From: Desulfovibrio sp. UBA4079
GTDB taxonomy: Bacteria > Desulfobacterota > Desulfovibrionia > Desulfovibrionales > Desulfovibrionaceae
Length of the DNA: 38,288 nucleotides
NCBI GenBank assembly: GCA_002382645.1
Contig: DFYP01000207.1
Coordinates: forward strand, 17,138 to 55,425
Direction of reading: 5' to 3'
Part shown: positions 1 through 6,450 of the stretch, piece by piece
Position numbering within the stretch: position 1 is the stretch's first letter
How the letters are laid out: every line of letters begins with the position of its first letter
Position numbers and translations under genes: made by a program
The notes under the pieces: generated by a model
The model's database searches: none
What the model was told of the DNA's origin: nothing
Seen by the model: the letters and a program-made list of their open reading frames with translations, nothing else

Positions 1-910
1 CCAGGCCCTCGGGCTCCAGGAAGACCTGGTGGCGCTCCTTGTCCGGGAAGCGGGCCACCTTGTCCTCGATGGACGGGCAGTAGCGCGCGCCCACGCCCTG
101 GATCACCCCGGTATACAGGGGCGAACGGTCCAGGCCCTTCTTGATGGCTTCATGGGTGGCCGCGTTGGTGTAGGTGATGTGGCAGGGGACCTGGGGCAGG
201 ACCGGGCCCGGGCCGCAGAAGCTGAAGCCCGGGGGCGGGTCGTCGCCGGGCTGGACCTCCAGGCCGGAGAAATCGATGCTCTCCTTGAGCAGCCGGGGCG
301 TGGTCCCGGTCTTGAGCCGGCCCAGTTCCAGGCCCAGGTCCCGCAGGCTGGCGCTCAGGTCCTGGGACGCGGGGTCGCCCAGGCGGCCGCCGCTGAAATG
401 GGTCAGGCCCACATGGATGAGCCCGCGCAGGAAGGTGCCGGTGGTCAGGAGCACGGCCCGGGCCCTGTGGGTCTGCCCCAGGGCCGTGGCCACTCCGGCG
501 GCCCGGCCGTTCTCCTGGAGCACGGTCACGGCCATGTCCTGGCGGACCCAGAGGTTTTCCCGGCCGAAGATGTCCCGGCGGACCACCCGCAGGTAGGCGT
601 CGCGGTCGATCTGGGCCCTGGTGGCCCGCACGGCCGGGCCCTTGCGGGTGTTCAGGATGCGGAACTGGATGCCCGCCTTGTCGGCCCACCGGCCCATGTG
701 GCCGCCCAGGGCGTCGATCTCCCGGACCATGTGGCCCTTGGCCAGGCCGCCGATGGCCGGGTTGCAGGAAAGGTGCCCGATGCGCTCGGCGTTGACGGTC
801 AGGAGCAGGGTGGCCAGGCCCAGCCGGGCCGCGGCCATGGCCGCCTCGCACCCGGCGTGGCCGGCGCCGACCACCACCAGGTCGAAGAGGGAGGGCGGGG
901 GACGGCGCAT
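1..910 (-). CDS. mnmG: tRNA uridine-5-carboxymethylaminomethyl modification enzyme MnmG (GidA), 5' part
   Basis: With MnmE, MnmG installs the carboxymethylaminomethyl group on U34 of certain tRNAs, using FAD. About 303 N-terminal residues are visible and the frame runs off the left edge, so only the first half of a roughly 620-residue protein is present. The start gives MRRPPPSLFDL followed by the dinucleotide-binding loop VVGAGHAGCEAA (residues 13-24). Further in are the family signature CNPAIGGLAKGHMVREID and the GRLKTGTTPRL segment, both typical of MnmG. The start lies 13 bp after the stop of the M20 peptidase gene, so the two are probably cotranscribed; no strong ribosome binding site is seen. 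Identification is by remembered family motifs and is firm. Confidence 0.95.
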   Translation of the reverse strand, partial: MRRPPPSLFDLVVVGAGHAGCEAAMAAARLGLATLLLTVNAERIGHLSCNPAIGGLAKGHMVREIDALGGHMGRWADKAGIQFRILNTRKGPAVRATRAQIDRDAYLRVVRRDIFGRENLWVRQDMAVTVLQENGRAAGVATALGQTHRARAVLLTTGTFLRGLIHVGLTHFSGGRLGDPASQDLSASLRDLGLELGRLKTGTTPRLLKESIDFSGLEVQPGDDPPPGFSFCGPGPVLPQVPCHITYTNAATHEAIKKGLDRSPLYTGVIQGVGARYCPSIEDKVARFPDKERHQVFLEPEGL

Positions 911-923
911 GAATGGTCCCGCA

Positions 924-2144
924 TCAGCCCAGGAGCACCAGGCCCATCACCTTGGCGTCGTTGACGGTGTTTTTGATGCTCGACTGCTCGTTGGGCTGGT
1001 GGGCGAAGTGGTTCAGCGTGGCCCAGACCACGGCCTGGTGTCCGCGGCGGCGCAGGAACGCGGCCACGGTGCCGCCGCCGACCCCCACGGGCTTGGGTTC
1101 GCCGCCATAGACCCGGCGGATGGCCGCCATGGTCTTGGCCACGATCTCGGCGTCCGGGGGCGTGGGCGGGGCGGCCTGCTCGCGCTGCACCGTGGCGTAG
1201 GCGATGCTCACCCCGTGCTCGCGCTCCACCTCCCGGCCCAGGTCCTGGATGCGGCCGAGCACCGTGTCCAGGGAGTAGTGCGGCAGCACGCGCATGTCCA
1301 CGTAGAACACGTCCCGGCCGGGCAGGGTGTTGATGTTGCCCACGTTGGCCTCTTTCTTGGTGGGCTCGAAGGTGGACACCGGCGGATCGAAGAGCGGGTC
1401 GGCGTCGGCGAATTCCCGGTACAGGCCGCGGACGCGCAGGATCAGGTCCGCTGCGGCCACCAGGGTGTTGACGCCCTTTTCCGGGGTGGAGGCGTGGCAC
1501 TGGCGGCCGTTCACCGTGACCTGGAGCCAGAACATGCTTTTTTCGGCCACCTCGACCATGCCCGAATCGGGCTGGCCGAAGTCCGGGATGAGGAACAGGT
1601 CGTTCTTGCCGAAGACCTCGGGGTGCTCGCGGAGCACGTGGTCCAGGCCGAACACGCTGCCGGTCTCCTCATCGGAGACGAACAGCAGGCCGTAGTTCAT
1701 GGGCGGGATGGTCTTTTTTTCCAGAAGATAGCGGGCCAGGAGCAGGGAGGAGACCAGGCCCTGCTGGTTGTCCTCCACGCCCCGGCCGATGAGCAGGTCG
1801 TCGTTCTGCACCAGCTCGTAGGGATCGCTGTTCCACAGGGCCAGGTCGCCGGGCGGCACGATGTCCAGGTGGGAGATGACCCAGAAGGTGCGCGCAGTGT
1901 CCCGTCCCGGGATCAGGGCCGCGATGTTCGGCCGGAAACCGCAGGGCACCGAGGGGTCCGGGGCCGGAAAGTCGCGGATGTCGGTGAGGCCCAGGCCGCG
2001 CAGATGTTCGCGGGTGAACTCCGCCTTGGCCTCTTCGCCCGGGCCGCCGTTCTTGGGGCCCACGGCCGGGATGGCCGTGAGGCGGCGCTGGAGGTTGACC
2101 ACGTAGTCGGACTGGGATTCCAGGAAGGCGAAGAGGTCCTGCAT
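924..2144 (-). CDS. M20-family metallo-hydrolase (peptidase/deacylase)
   Basis: 406 residues. This is a probable zinc-dependent cytosolic amidohydrolase of the M20 family (ArgE/DapE/carboxypeptidase G2 group), which removes an acyl group or an amino acid from small peptides. The two-metal ligands are recognisable: HLD in SHLDIVPP (His92, Asp94), Asp125 in GRGVEDNQQG, catalytic Glu159 and ligand Glu160 in SDEETGS, Asp in the VDMRV segment, and a late His in LNHFAHQPNE. The dimerisation-domain motif HASTPEKGVNTL is also present. The start is the ATG with GGGAG just upstream (MQDLFAFLES); the frame extends further upstream but through a terminator. Substrate cannot be told from sequence; it is not a clear DapE or ArgE. 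Confidence 0.9.
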   Translation of the reverse strand: MQDLFAFLESQSDYVVNLQRRLTAIPAVGPKNGGPGEEAKAEFTREHLRGLGLTDIRDFPAPDPSVPCGFRPNIAALIPGRDTARTFWVISHLDIVPPGDLALWNSDPYELVQNDDLLIGRGVEDNQQGLVSSLLLARYLLEKKTIPPMNYGLLFVSDEETGSVFGLDHVLREHPEVFGKNDLFLIPDFGQPDSGMVEVAEKSMFWLQVTVNGRQCHASTPEKGVNTLVAAADLILRVRGLYREFADADPLFDPPVSTFEPTKKEANVGNINTLPGRDVFYVDMRVLPHYSLDTVLGRIQDLGREVEREHGVSIAYATVQREQAAPPTPPDAEIVAKTMAAIRRVYGGEPKPVGVGGGTVAAFLRRRGHQAVVWATLNHFAHQPNEQSSIKNTVNDAKVMGLVLLG

Positions 2145-2202
2145 GGTCCGCTCCCATGGGGCGCGGCCGGAGTCTCGGGCCGCGGCCCGGCAGGCTGTGA
2201 GG

Positions 2203-2230
2203 AAAAAAAAGGGCGGGGTTGCCCCCGCCC
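2203..2230 (-). terminator. Rho-independent terminator after the PxxKW gene
   Basis: GGGCGGGG-TTGC-CCCCGCCC forms a perfect 8-bp stem with a 4-nt loop at 2211-2230. Eight A residues on the plus strand (2203-2210) give a T tract on the minus strand. It lies 17 bp downstream of the PxxKW stop codon and separates that gene from the M20 peptidase. Confidence 0.9.
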
Positions 2231-2247
2231 ATGATTCCGGACTCGGG

Positions 2248-2538
2248 CTAGCGGCCCCTGGCGGCGCGCTTGGACGCCTTGAGGGGGTTGATCTTGACCT
2301 TGCCCTGGGTGTCCACCTGGGCGCGCACGTGGGTGGCGAAGTTGCACACCCCGAGGGCCCACTTGCGGGCCGGCTGCGGGTAGCTGGGGCAGAACTTTTC
2401 GTCTTCGAAGGCCACCATGCGCTCACAGCCCTCGCACTTGTCGATGACCGGCTGCAGGATGACGCCTTTGAAGGACAGACCCTCGGGGGTCTTCACCGCG
2501 CCCTCGAACGAGCCGGCTTTCACGTTGCCGTTGGCCAT
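2248..2538 (-). CDS. PxxKW-type small cysteine-rich protein
   Basis: 96 residues starting MANGNVKAG, chosen because the ATG has GGAGGAG 6-7 nt upstream; the longer frame lacks such a signal. The centre holds CEGC, then FCPSYPQP, then PARKW and GVCNF. That is four cysteines around the PxxKW motif, which I recall as the signature of a small cysteine-rich family common in sulfate reducers. The cysteine spacing suggests metal or iron-sulfur binding, but that is an inference. The C-terminus is basic (KASKRAARGR). It has its own promoter, which overlaps the mtnP stop codon, and its own terminator, so it is probably a single-gene unit. Function unknown. Confidence 0.85.
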   Translation of the reverse strand: MANGNVKAGSFEGAVKTPEGLSFKGVILQPVIDKCEGCERMVAFEDEKFCPSYPQPARKWALGVCNFATHVRAQVDTQGKVKINPLKASKRAARGR

Positions 2539-2623
2539 GAACGCTCCTCCTTGCACACGCCGCGCTGGTCCATGCGGCCGGCGGCGGGGTTGATCGTAAT
2601 CGTCAGCGCCAAGAAACGCGCTC

Positions 2624-2651
2624 AATATGCCCTTGAACCGGATCTTGTCAA
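2624..2651 (-). promoter_or_regulatory. Putative sigma-70 promoter for the PxxKW gene
   Basis: On the minus strand TTGACA (2651-2646) is a perfect -35. A CATATT/TATTGA region at 2621-2629 sits 16-18 nt further on. The -35 box overlaps the stop codon of mtnP. Confidence 0.5.
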
Positions 2652-3460
2652 GTGCCTTGCGGCGCGGGGGCTGCCAGCACCTCGGGCGTGAGGCCCTGGA
2701 TCACATGCAGCAGCAGGTTCGTGACCTTCTGGGCGTTGTCCGTAAAGATCCGCAGGACCTCTTCCCAGGTCACCGGGGTCTCGTCCTCTTTCCAGCAGTC
2801 GTAGTCCGTGCTCATGGCCACGGCGGCGTAAGGCAGGCCGGCCTCGTTGGCCAGGGCGCATTCGGGCGCGATGCTCATGTTGATCACGTCCGCGCCCCAG
2901 GCCCGGAACATGTGCGATTCCGCCCGGGTGGAGAAGCGCGGGCCTTCGATGGTCACCACGGTGCCGCGCTCGTGGTGCGGGAAGCCCAGGTCCTTGCAGC
3001 CCTCCAGGAGCCGTCCCCGCAAGCCCTTGTGGAAGGGGTCGGCCATGGGCGTGTGGGCCGGGCTGTGGGGCTTGAAATGCTCGTGGAAGGTGCTGATGCG
3101 GTGTTTGGTGAAGTCGATGAACTGATCCAGGACCACCAGGTGCCCGCGTTCGATGCGCCGGCGCAGGGAGCCTACGGCCGTGGTGGCCAGGATGCAGGCG
3201 CATCCCCGGTCCTTGAGCGCCTGGACGTTGGCCCGGAAGTTCACCTGGCTGGGAGGAATGGTATGGTCCCGCCCGTGCCGGGCCAGGAGGTAGACCTCTT
3301 TGTCGAACAGGTGGAGGACCCGCAGGCTGGAGCTGGGCGCACCGTAGGGGGTGGATATCTCGATGTCGCGCATGTCCTGGAGGACATGCGCCGCAGAACT
3401 CTCCTGGAGGACGTCCGCGTTGTCCAGGCCGCTGCCGCCGATAACGCCGATCTTGAGCAT
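2648..3460 (-). CDS. mtnP: S-methyl-5'-thioadenosine phosphorylase (MTAP/PNP family)
   Basis: 270 residues. It cleaves 5'-methylthioadenosine with phosphate to adenine and 5-methylthioribose-1-phosphate, removing a by-product of polyamine and related syntheses. Family features are the N-terminal phosphate loop IGVIGGSGLD, STPYGAPS, RHGRDHTIPPSQVNFRANV, IEGPRFSTRAES, and the nucleoside-binding block ending VAMSTDYDCW. The NMSIAPE segment differs a little from the usual NMTTxPE, so inosine or guanosine cannot be wholly excluded as substrates. It begins 21 bp after apt on the same strand. The adenine it releases is the substrate of Apt, which supports the MTA assignment. Confidence 0.92.
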   Translation of the reverse strand: MLKIGVIGGSGLDNADVLQESSAAHVLQDMRDIEISTPYGAPSSSLRVLHLFDKEVYLLARHGRDHTIPPSQVNFRANVQALKDRGCACILATTAVGSLRRRIERGHLVVLDQFIDFTKHRISTFHEHFKPHSPAHTPMADPFHKGLRGRLLEGCKDLGFPHHERGTVVTIEGPRFSTRAESHMFRAWGADVINMSIAPECALANEAGLPYAAVAMSTDYDCWKEDETPVTWEEVLRIFTDNAQKVTNLLLHVIQGLTPEVLAAPAPQGT

Positions 3461-3481
3461 AGGGGGGTGGTTCTCTCTGGA

Positions 3482-3994
3482 TTACAGTTTGATCAGGTAT
3501 TCGTGGGTGTGGCCCAGGAGCTTGGCCGGGCCGTCCAGAAAGCCCAGCTCCACCACGTAGCCGATGCCCACGACCTTGCCGCCCGCGACCTCCACGAGCT
3601 TGAGCATGCCGCCGGTGGTCCCGCCGGTGGCCAGCAGGTCGTCGATGAGCAGCACCGGCTCGCCCGGGGCTATGGCGTCCTCGTGCATGCACAGGGTGTC
3701 CGTGCCGTATTCCAGGTCATAGGTCACGGAGGTGGTCTTGTAGGGCAGCTTGCCGGGCTTGCGCACGGGCACGAAGCCGATGCCCAGGCGGTAGGCCAGG
3801 GGCGCGCCGAAGATGAACCCGCGGGCCTCGGCGGCCAGGATCTTGGTGGCGCCCTTGTGCTGGAAGCGCTCGGCCATGGCGTCGATGGTGTGCTGGAAGG
3901 CCTTGGGCTCCGCCAAAAGCGGGGTGATGTCGAAGAACAGGATGCCTTCCTTGGGATAGTTGGGGATGTCACGGATGTAGCGTCGCAGGTCCAT
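3482..3994 (-). CDS. apt: Adenine phosphoribosyltransferase
   Basis: 170 residues, the usual length for Apt. It joins adenine to PRPP to make AMP in the cytosol. The PRPP-binding signature VLLIDDLLATGGTTGG and the purine-site block AAEARGFIFGAPLAYRLG are both present, and the N-terminus (RRYIRDIPNYPKEGILFFDITPLL) is typical. The start is the ATG giving MDLRRYIRD; upstream frame extensions run into promoter sequence. It is the first gene of an apt-mtnP pair read leftward from a shared intergenic region with divergent ksgA. Confidence 0.97.
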   Translation of the reverse strand: MDLRRYIRDIPNYPKEGILFFDITPLLAEPKAFQHTIDAMAERFQHKGATKILAAEARGFIFGAPLAYRLGIGFVPVRKPGKLPYKTTSVTYDLEYGTDTLCMHEDAIAPGEPVLLIDDLLATGGTTGGMLKLVEVAGGKVVGIGYVVELGFLDGPAKLLGHTHEYLIKL

Positions 3995-4021
3995 GAGGGC
4001 CTCCTTGTGCCAGGATGCGAC

Positions 4022-4051
4022 CTTGTACGGCCTCCTCCAAAATCTTGTCAA
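4022..4051 (-). promoter_or_regulatory. Putative sigma-70 promoter for apt-mtnP
   Basis: On the minus strand TTGACA (4051-4046), an 18-nt spacer, then TACAAG (4027-4022). It lies 28 bp upstream of the apt start. The first ten bases, TTGACAAGAT, match those of the PxxKW-gene promoter. Confidence 0.6.
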
Positions 4052-4094
4052 CGCCCCGCGTTGCGGGTTTTCTCCGCCTGGGCTAGGGGAGGGA

Positions 4095-4877
4095 ATGCCG
4101 TTCGCCAAAAGAAGCCTGGGCCAGAATTTTTTGTGCGATCCCAACACCGCGCGCCGCATCGTGGCGGCCCTGGAGATCGGTCCGCAGGACACGGTCCTGG
4201 AGATCGGCCCGGGCCGCGGGGCGCTCACGGAGTGGATCGCGGCCGCGCACCCGGCCCGGTTCCTGGCCCTGGAAAAGGACCGCGACCTGGCCCCGGCGCT
4301 CACCGAGCGCTGGCCCGGGGTGGAGGTGCTCCTGGGCGACGCCCTGGAATACCCCTGGGAGTCCGTGGACTCCCCCTCCTATAAGATAGGGGGCAACCTG
4401 CCCTACAACGTGGCCTCGCCGCTCATCTGGGAGTTCGTGTCCCGGGCCGCGGACTACGGCCGGGCCGTGTTCATGGTCCAGCACGAAGTGGCCCTGCGGC
4501 TTACGGGCGAACCCGGCACCCGGGCCTACGGCGCGCTCACGGCCTGGGTGCGGACCTTCGCGGACACGGACTATCTCTTCAAGGTCAGCCCCAATGTTTT
4601 CCGCCCCCGGCCCAAGGTGGATTCGGCCGTGGTCCTGTTCCGGCCCCGGGCCGGACGTCCGGAAATGGACCAGTCCCGGGCTCTTTCCGCTCTTTTGCAT
4701 CGCTGCTTCCAGTTGCGTCGAAAACAGATGTCCAACATATTGAAATCTCAATGGGAATCAGGTGTGGGACAGTGGTTCGAGGAGCATGGCCTGGCCCCCT
4801 CCAGCAGGCCGGAAAACCTGTCCCCACAGCACTTTCTGGACTTGGCGACGTTCATGAAATTTCACTTTTTCACTTGA
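4095..4877 (+). CDS. ksgA: 16S rRNA dimethyladenosine transferase KsgA (RsmA)
   Basis: 260 residues. It dimethylates A1518 and A1519 (E. coli numbering) in helix 45 of 16S rRNA, a late step of small-subunit assembly, using SAM. Visible motifs are KRSLGQNFLCDPN near the N-terminus, the SAM loop VLEIGPGRGALT, an acidic LGDAL, and the catalytic GNLPYNVASPL. The start is MPFAKRSLG, with GGGGAGGG immediately upstream; an in-frame upstream extension lies in the divergent apt promoter and is unlikely to be translated. Base composition drops in the last 200 bp and stays low into the spacer before the HU gene. Confidence 0.96.
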   Translation: MPFAKRSLGQNFLCDPNTARRIVAALEIGPQDTVLEIGPGRGALTEWIAAAHPARFLALEKDRDLAPALTERWPGVEVLLGDALEYPWESVDSPSYKIGGNLPYNVASPLIWEFVSRAADYGRAVFMVQHEVALRLTGEPGTRAYGALTAWVRTFADTDYLFKVSPNVFRPRPKVDSAVVLFRPRAGRPEMDQSRALSALLHRCFQLRRKQMSNILKSQWESGVGQWFEEHGLAPSSRPENLSPQHFLDLATFMKFHFFT

Positions 4878-5100
4878 CTTCGCCTGGAAAATCTTGTTTT
4901 CAAGTGATGCGAAAACTGAAGGTGAGCATTACCGGGCCTTCCCGGGCGCGACGTGAGAATTTAAAGCGTCTGGACAGGAACCCCGGTTTGCAGTACAACC
5001 CGGAGCAAGTAAAAGCGCTGATTTCATTGCCTTCGAAAGTGAGCGGCCATTCCTTGACGATGTCGTGATCGTCGAAAACCTTATTGAGGAGGAAGGACTG

Positions 5101-5373
5101 ATGACTAAGGCTGAGCTGGTTGTCAAAATCGCGGAGAAGGCCAATCTGACCAAGGCGAACGCCGAGCGCGCCCTGAACGCTTTCCTGGAGACCGTGGAGG
5201 GTACCCTGGTCAAAGAGAAGAAGCTGACCCTGACCGGTTTCGGCACCTTCCTGGTCGAGCAGCGCAAGTCCCGCGTGGGCCGCAACCCCCGCACGGGCGC
5301 CACCATCAAGATTCCGGCCACCAAGATCGTGAAGTTCCGCCCCGGCAAGCTGCTCAAGGACGCCGTCAAGTAA
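5101..5373 (+). CDS. HU-family DNA-binding protein
   Basis: 90 residues, the standard HU length. It is a dimeric nucleoid protein that bends DNA. The start MTKAELVVKIAEKANLTK is the classic HU N-terminus. The central LTGFGTF and the arm GRNPRTGATIKIPA, with its intercalating proline, are intact. The ATG at 5101 is chosen because GAGGAAGG precedes it; the frame extends 12 codons upstream through this ribosome binding site. The 223-bp upstream spacer is AT-richer than the surroundings and probably holds the promoter. One weak candidate there is TTGCAG at 4988 with TAAAAG 16 nt later. Confidence 0.95.
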   Translation: MTKAELVVKIAEKANLTKANAERALNAFLETVEGTLVKEKKLTLTGFGTFLVEQRKSRVGRNPRTGATIKIPATKIVKFRPGKLLKDAVK

Positions 5374-5387
5374 GGTAGGGATCCATT

Positions 5388-5570
5388 ATGCTCCACGGTG
5401 AAACTGTTCACAGCCCTCTGCCCATGGATCTTCCCTGGTGGCAGGCCGACCATGCCGTGTTCTTCGGTGTGCTGTACATCGTGCTGGCCGTCATCGGCAT
5501 CGGCATGGGGTACTGCATTCTGAAAGCCTGGTGGGATTCCCGGGACGGCGGCGTAAGCCACCATCACTAG
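5388..5570 (+). CDS. Small single-helix membrane protein, unknown function
   Basis: 60 residues. A short polar N-terminus with WWQADHAVFF leads into one strongly hydrophobic helix (about residues 25-46, VLYIVLAVIGIGMGYCILKAW). A charged tail ending in three histidines (SHHH) follows. It starts 14 bp after the HU stop with a GGTAGGGA ribosome binding site, so it is likely cotranscribed with HU. The codon use is the high-GC3 style of the core genome, which supports a real gene. I do not recognise a named family. Confidence 0.7.
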   Translation: MLHGETVHSPLPMDLPWWQADHAVFFGVLYIVLAVIGIGMGYCILKAWWDSRDGGVSHHH

Positions 5571-5605
5571 GGTTTTCGCGCGGCTTCCGTCTGAGTAAGT
5601 GACAC

Positions 5606-5662
5606 GGCCCGTCCGGACCTTCCCGGGCGGGCCGCTTCGCATTGCCCGCCGCTGGAGCGGGC
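5606..5662 (+). terminator. Two consecutive GC-rich hairpins, possible terminator
   Basis: GGCCCGTCCGG pairs with the later CCGGGCGGGCC (5606-5633) and GCCCGC pairs with GCGGGC (5644-5662). They follow the HU and membrane-protein genes by about 35 bp. There is no T tract, so intrinsic termination is uncertain. Confidence 0.4.
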
Positions 5663-5702
5663 CCGAGGCATCCTCTCTCCATTCCTCCGGAATATTTGCC
5701 TT

Positions 5703-5766
5703 GCCTTCTGTCTGACGAAGGCGTAGTTGAATCTTTTGCAAATATCGCCGCCCGGTATTTTCCGGG
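5703..5766 (+). promoter_or_regulatory. rpsU leader with two short hairpins
   Basis: The leader of rpsU contains GCCTTC/GAAGGC (5703-5722, 8-nt loop) and CCCGG/CCGGG around TATTTT (5751-5766). The second sits 12 nt before the Shine-Dalgarno region. These could be attenuator or operator structures. I see no convincing -10/-35 pair here. Confidence 0.3.
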
Positions 5767-5790
5767 GGCCTCCAGGGAGGTGATGTCTCC

Positions 5791-5991
5791 ATGCCCGGTA
5801 TTGTTCTCGACGACTCCGACAACTTCGATGTGGCCCTGCGCCGCTTCAAGAAGCAGGTCGAGAAGGCTGGCATCCTCTCCGAGCTGAAAAAGCGTCAGCA
5901 CTACGAAAAGCCCAGCGTCCAGCGCAAGAAGAAGAAGGCCGCCGCCAAGAAGCGGCTCGTCAAGAAACTCCGCAAAATGAAAATGATGTAA
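5791..5991 (+). CDS. rpsU: 30S ribosomal protein S21
   Basis: 66 residues, usual length. It is a small basic protein of the 30S platform near the anti-Shine-Dalgarno helix. The family pattern is clear: an N-terminal acidic stretch (LDDSDNFDVALRRFKKQVEKAG), then a highly basic tail of Lys/Arg (RKKKKAAAKKRLVKKLRK). A very strong ribosome binding site (GGGAGGTGAT) precedes the ATG. It is the first gene of the macromolecular synthesis operon; its stop codon TAA overlaps the ATG of yqeY by one base. Confidence 0.97.
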   Translation: MPGIVLDDSDNFDVALRRFKKQVEKAGILSELKKRQHYEKPSVQRKKKKAAAKKRLVKKLRKMKMM

Positions 5992-6437
5992 TGGCCCTAC
6001 AGGCACGAATCGAAACCGACTTCGTCACCGCCTACAAGGCCAAGGAAACGGTTCGGGTGGCTGTCTTGAGGATGCTCAAGACAGCCATCAAGAACCGTCA
6101 GGTGGAACTGCTCCGTCCTCTGGATGACGGAGAGATCCTTGATGTCATTGCCAAACAGGTCAAGCAACGCCGCGAATCCATCGAACAGTTCACCAGCGGC
6201 AACCGTCCCGATCTGGCCGACAAGGAAGCCCGCGAGCTGGAAATGCTGGTGGGCTATCTGCCCCAGGCCCTGACCGAGGCGGAGCTGACCGCCGCCATCG
6301 ATGCCGTGGTCCGCGAACTCGGGGCCACAAGCCTCAAGGACATGGGCCGCGTCATGCAGGCCGTGCTTGAGGCCCACAAGGGACAGGTGGACGGCAAGAA
6401 GGCCAGTGAACTGGTCCGGGCGCGGCTCTCGTCCTGA
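5991..6437 (+). CDS. yqeY: GatB/YqeY domain protein
   Basis: 148 residues, the full length for stand-alone YqeY. The domain is the tRNA-binding C-terminal module also found in the amidotransferase GatB. The stand-alone protein has no settled function but is often next to rpsU. Typical features are RVAVLRMLKTAIKNRQVE, the IEQFTSGNRPDLADKEARELEML block and YLPQALTEAELTAAI. It overlaps rpsU by one base and ends 13 bp before mutS2, so translation is probably coupled through the three genes. Confidence 0.93.
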   Translation: MALQARIETDFVTAYKAKETVRVAVLRMLKTAIKNRQVELLRPLDDGEILDVIAKQVKQRRESIEQFTSGNRPDLADKEARELEMLVGYLPQALTEAELTAAIDAVVRELGATSLKDMGRVMQAVLEAHKGQVDGKKASELVRARLSS

Positions 6438-6450
6438 CCGACGCGAATTC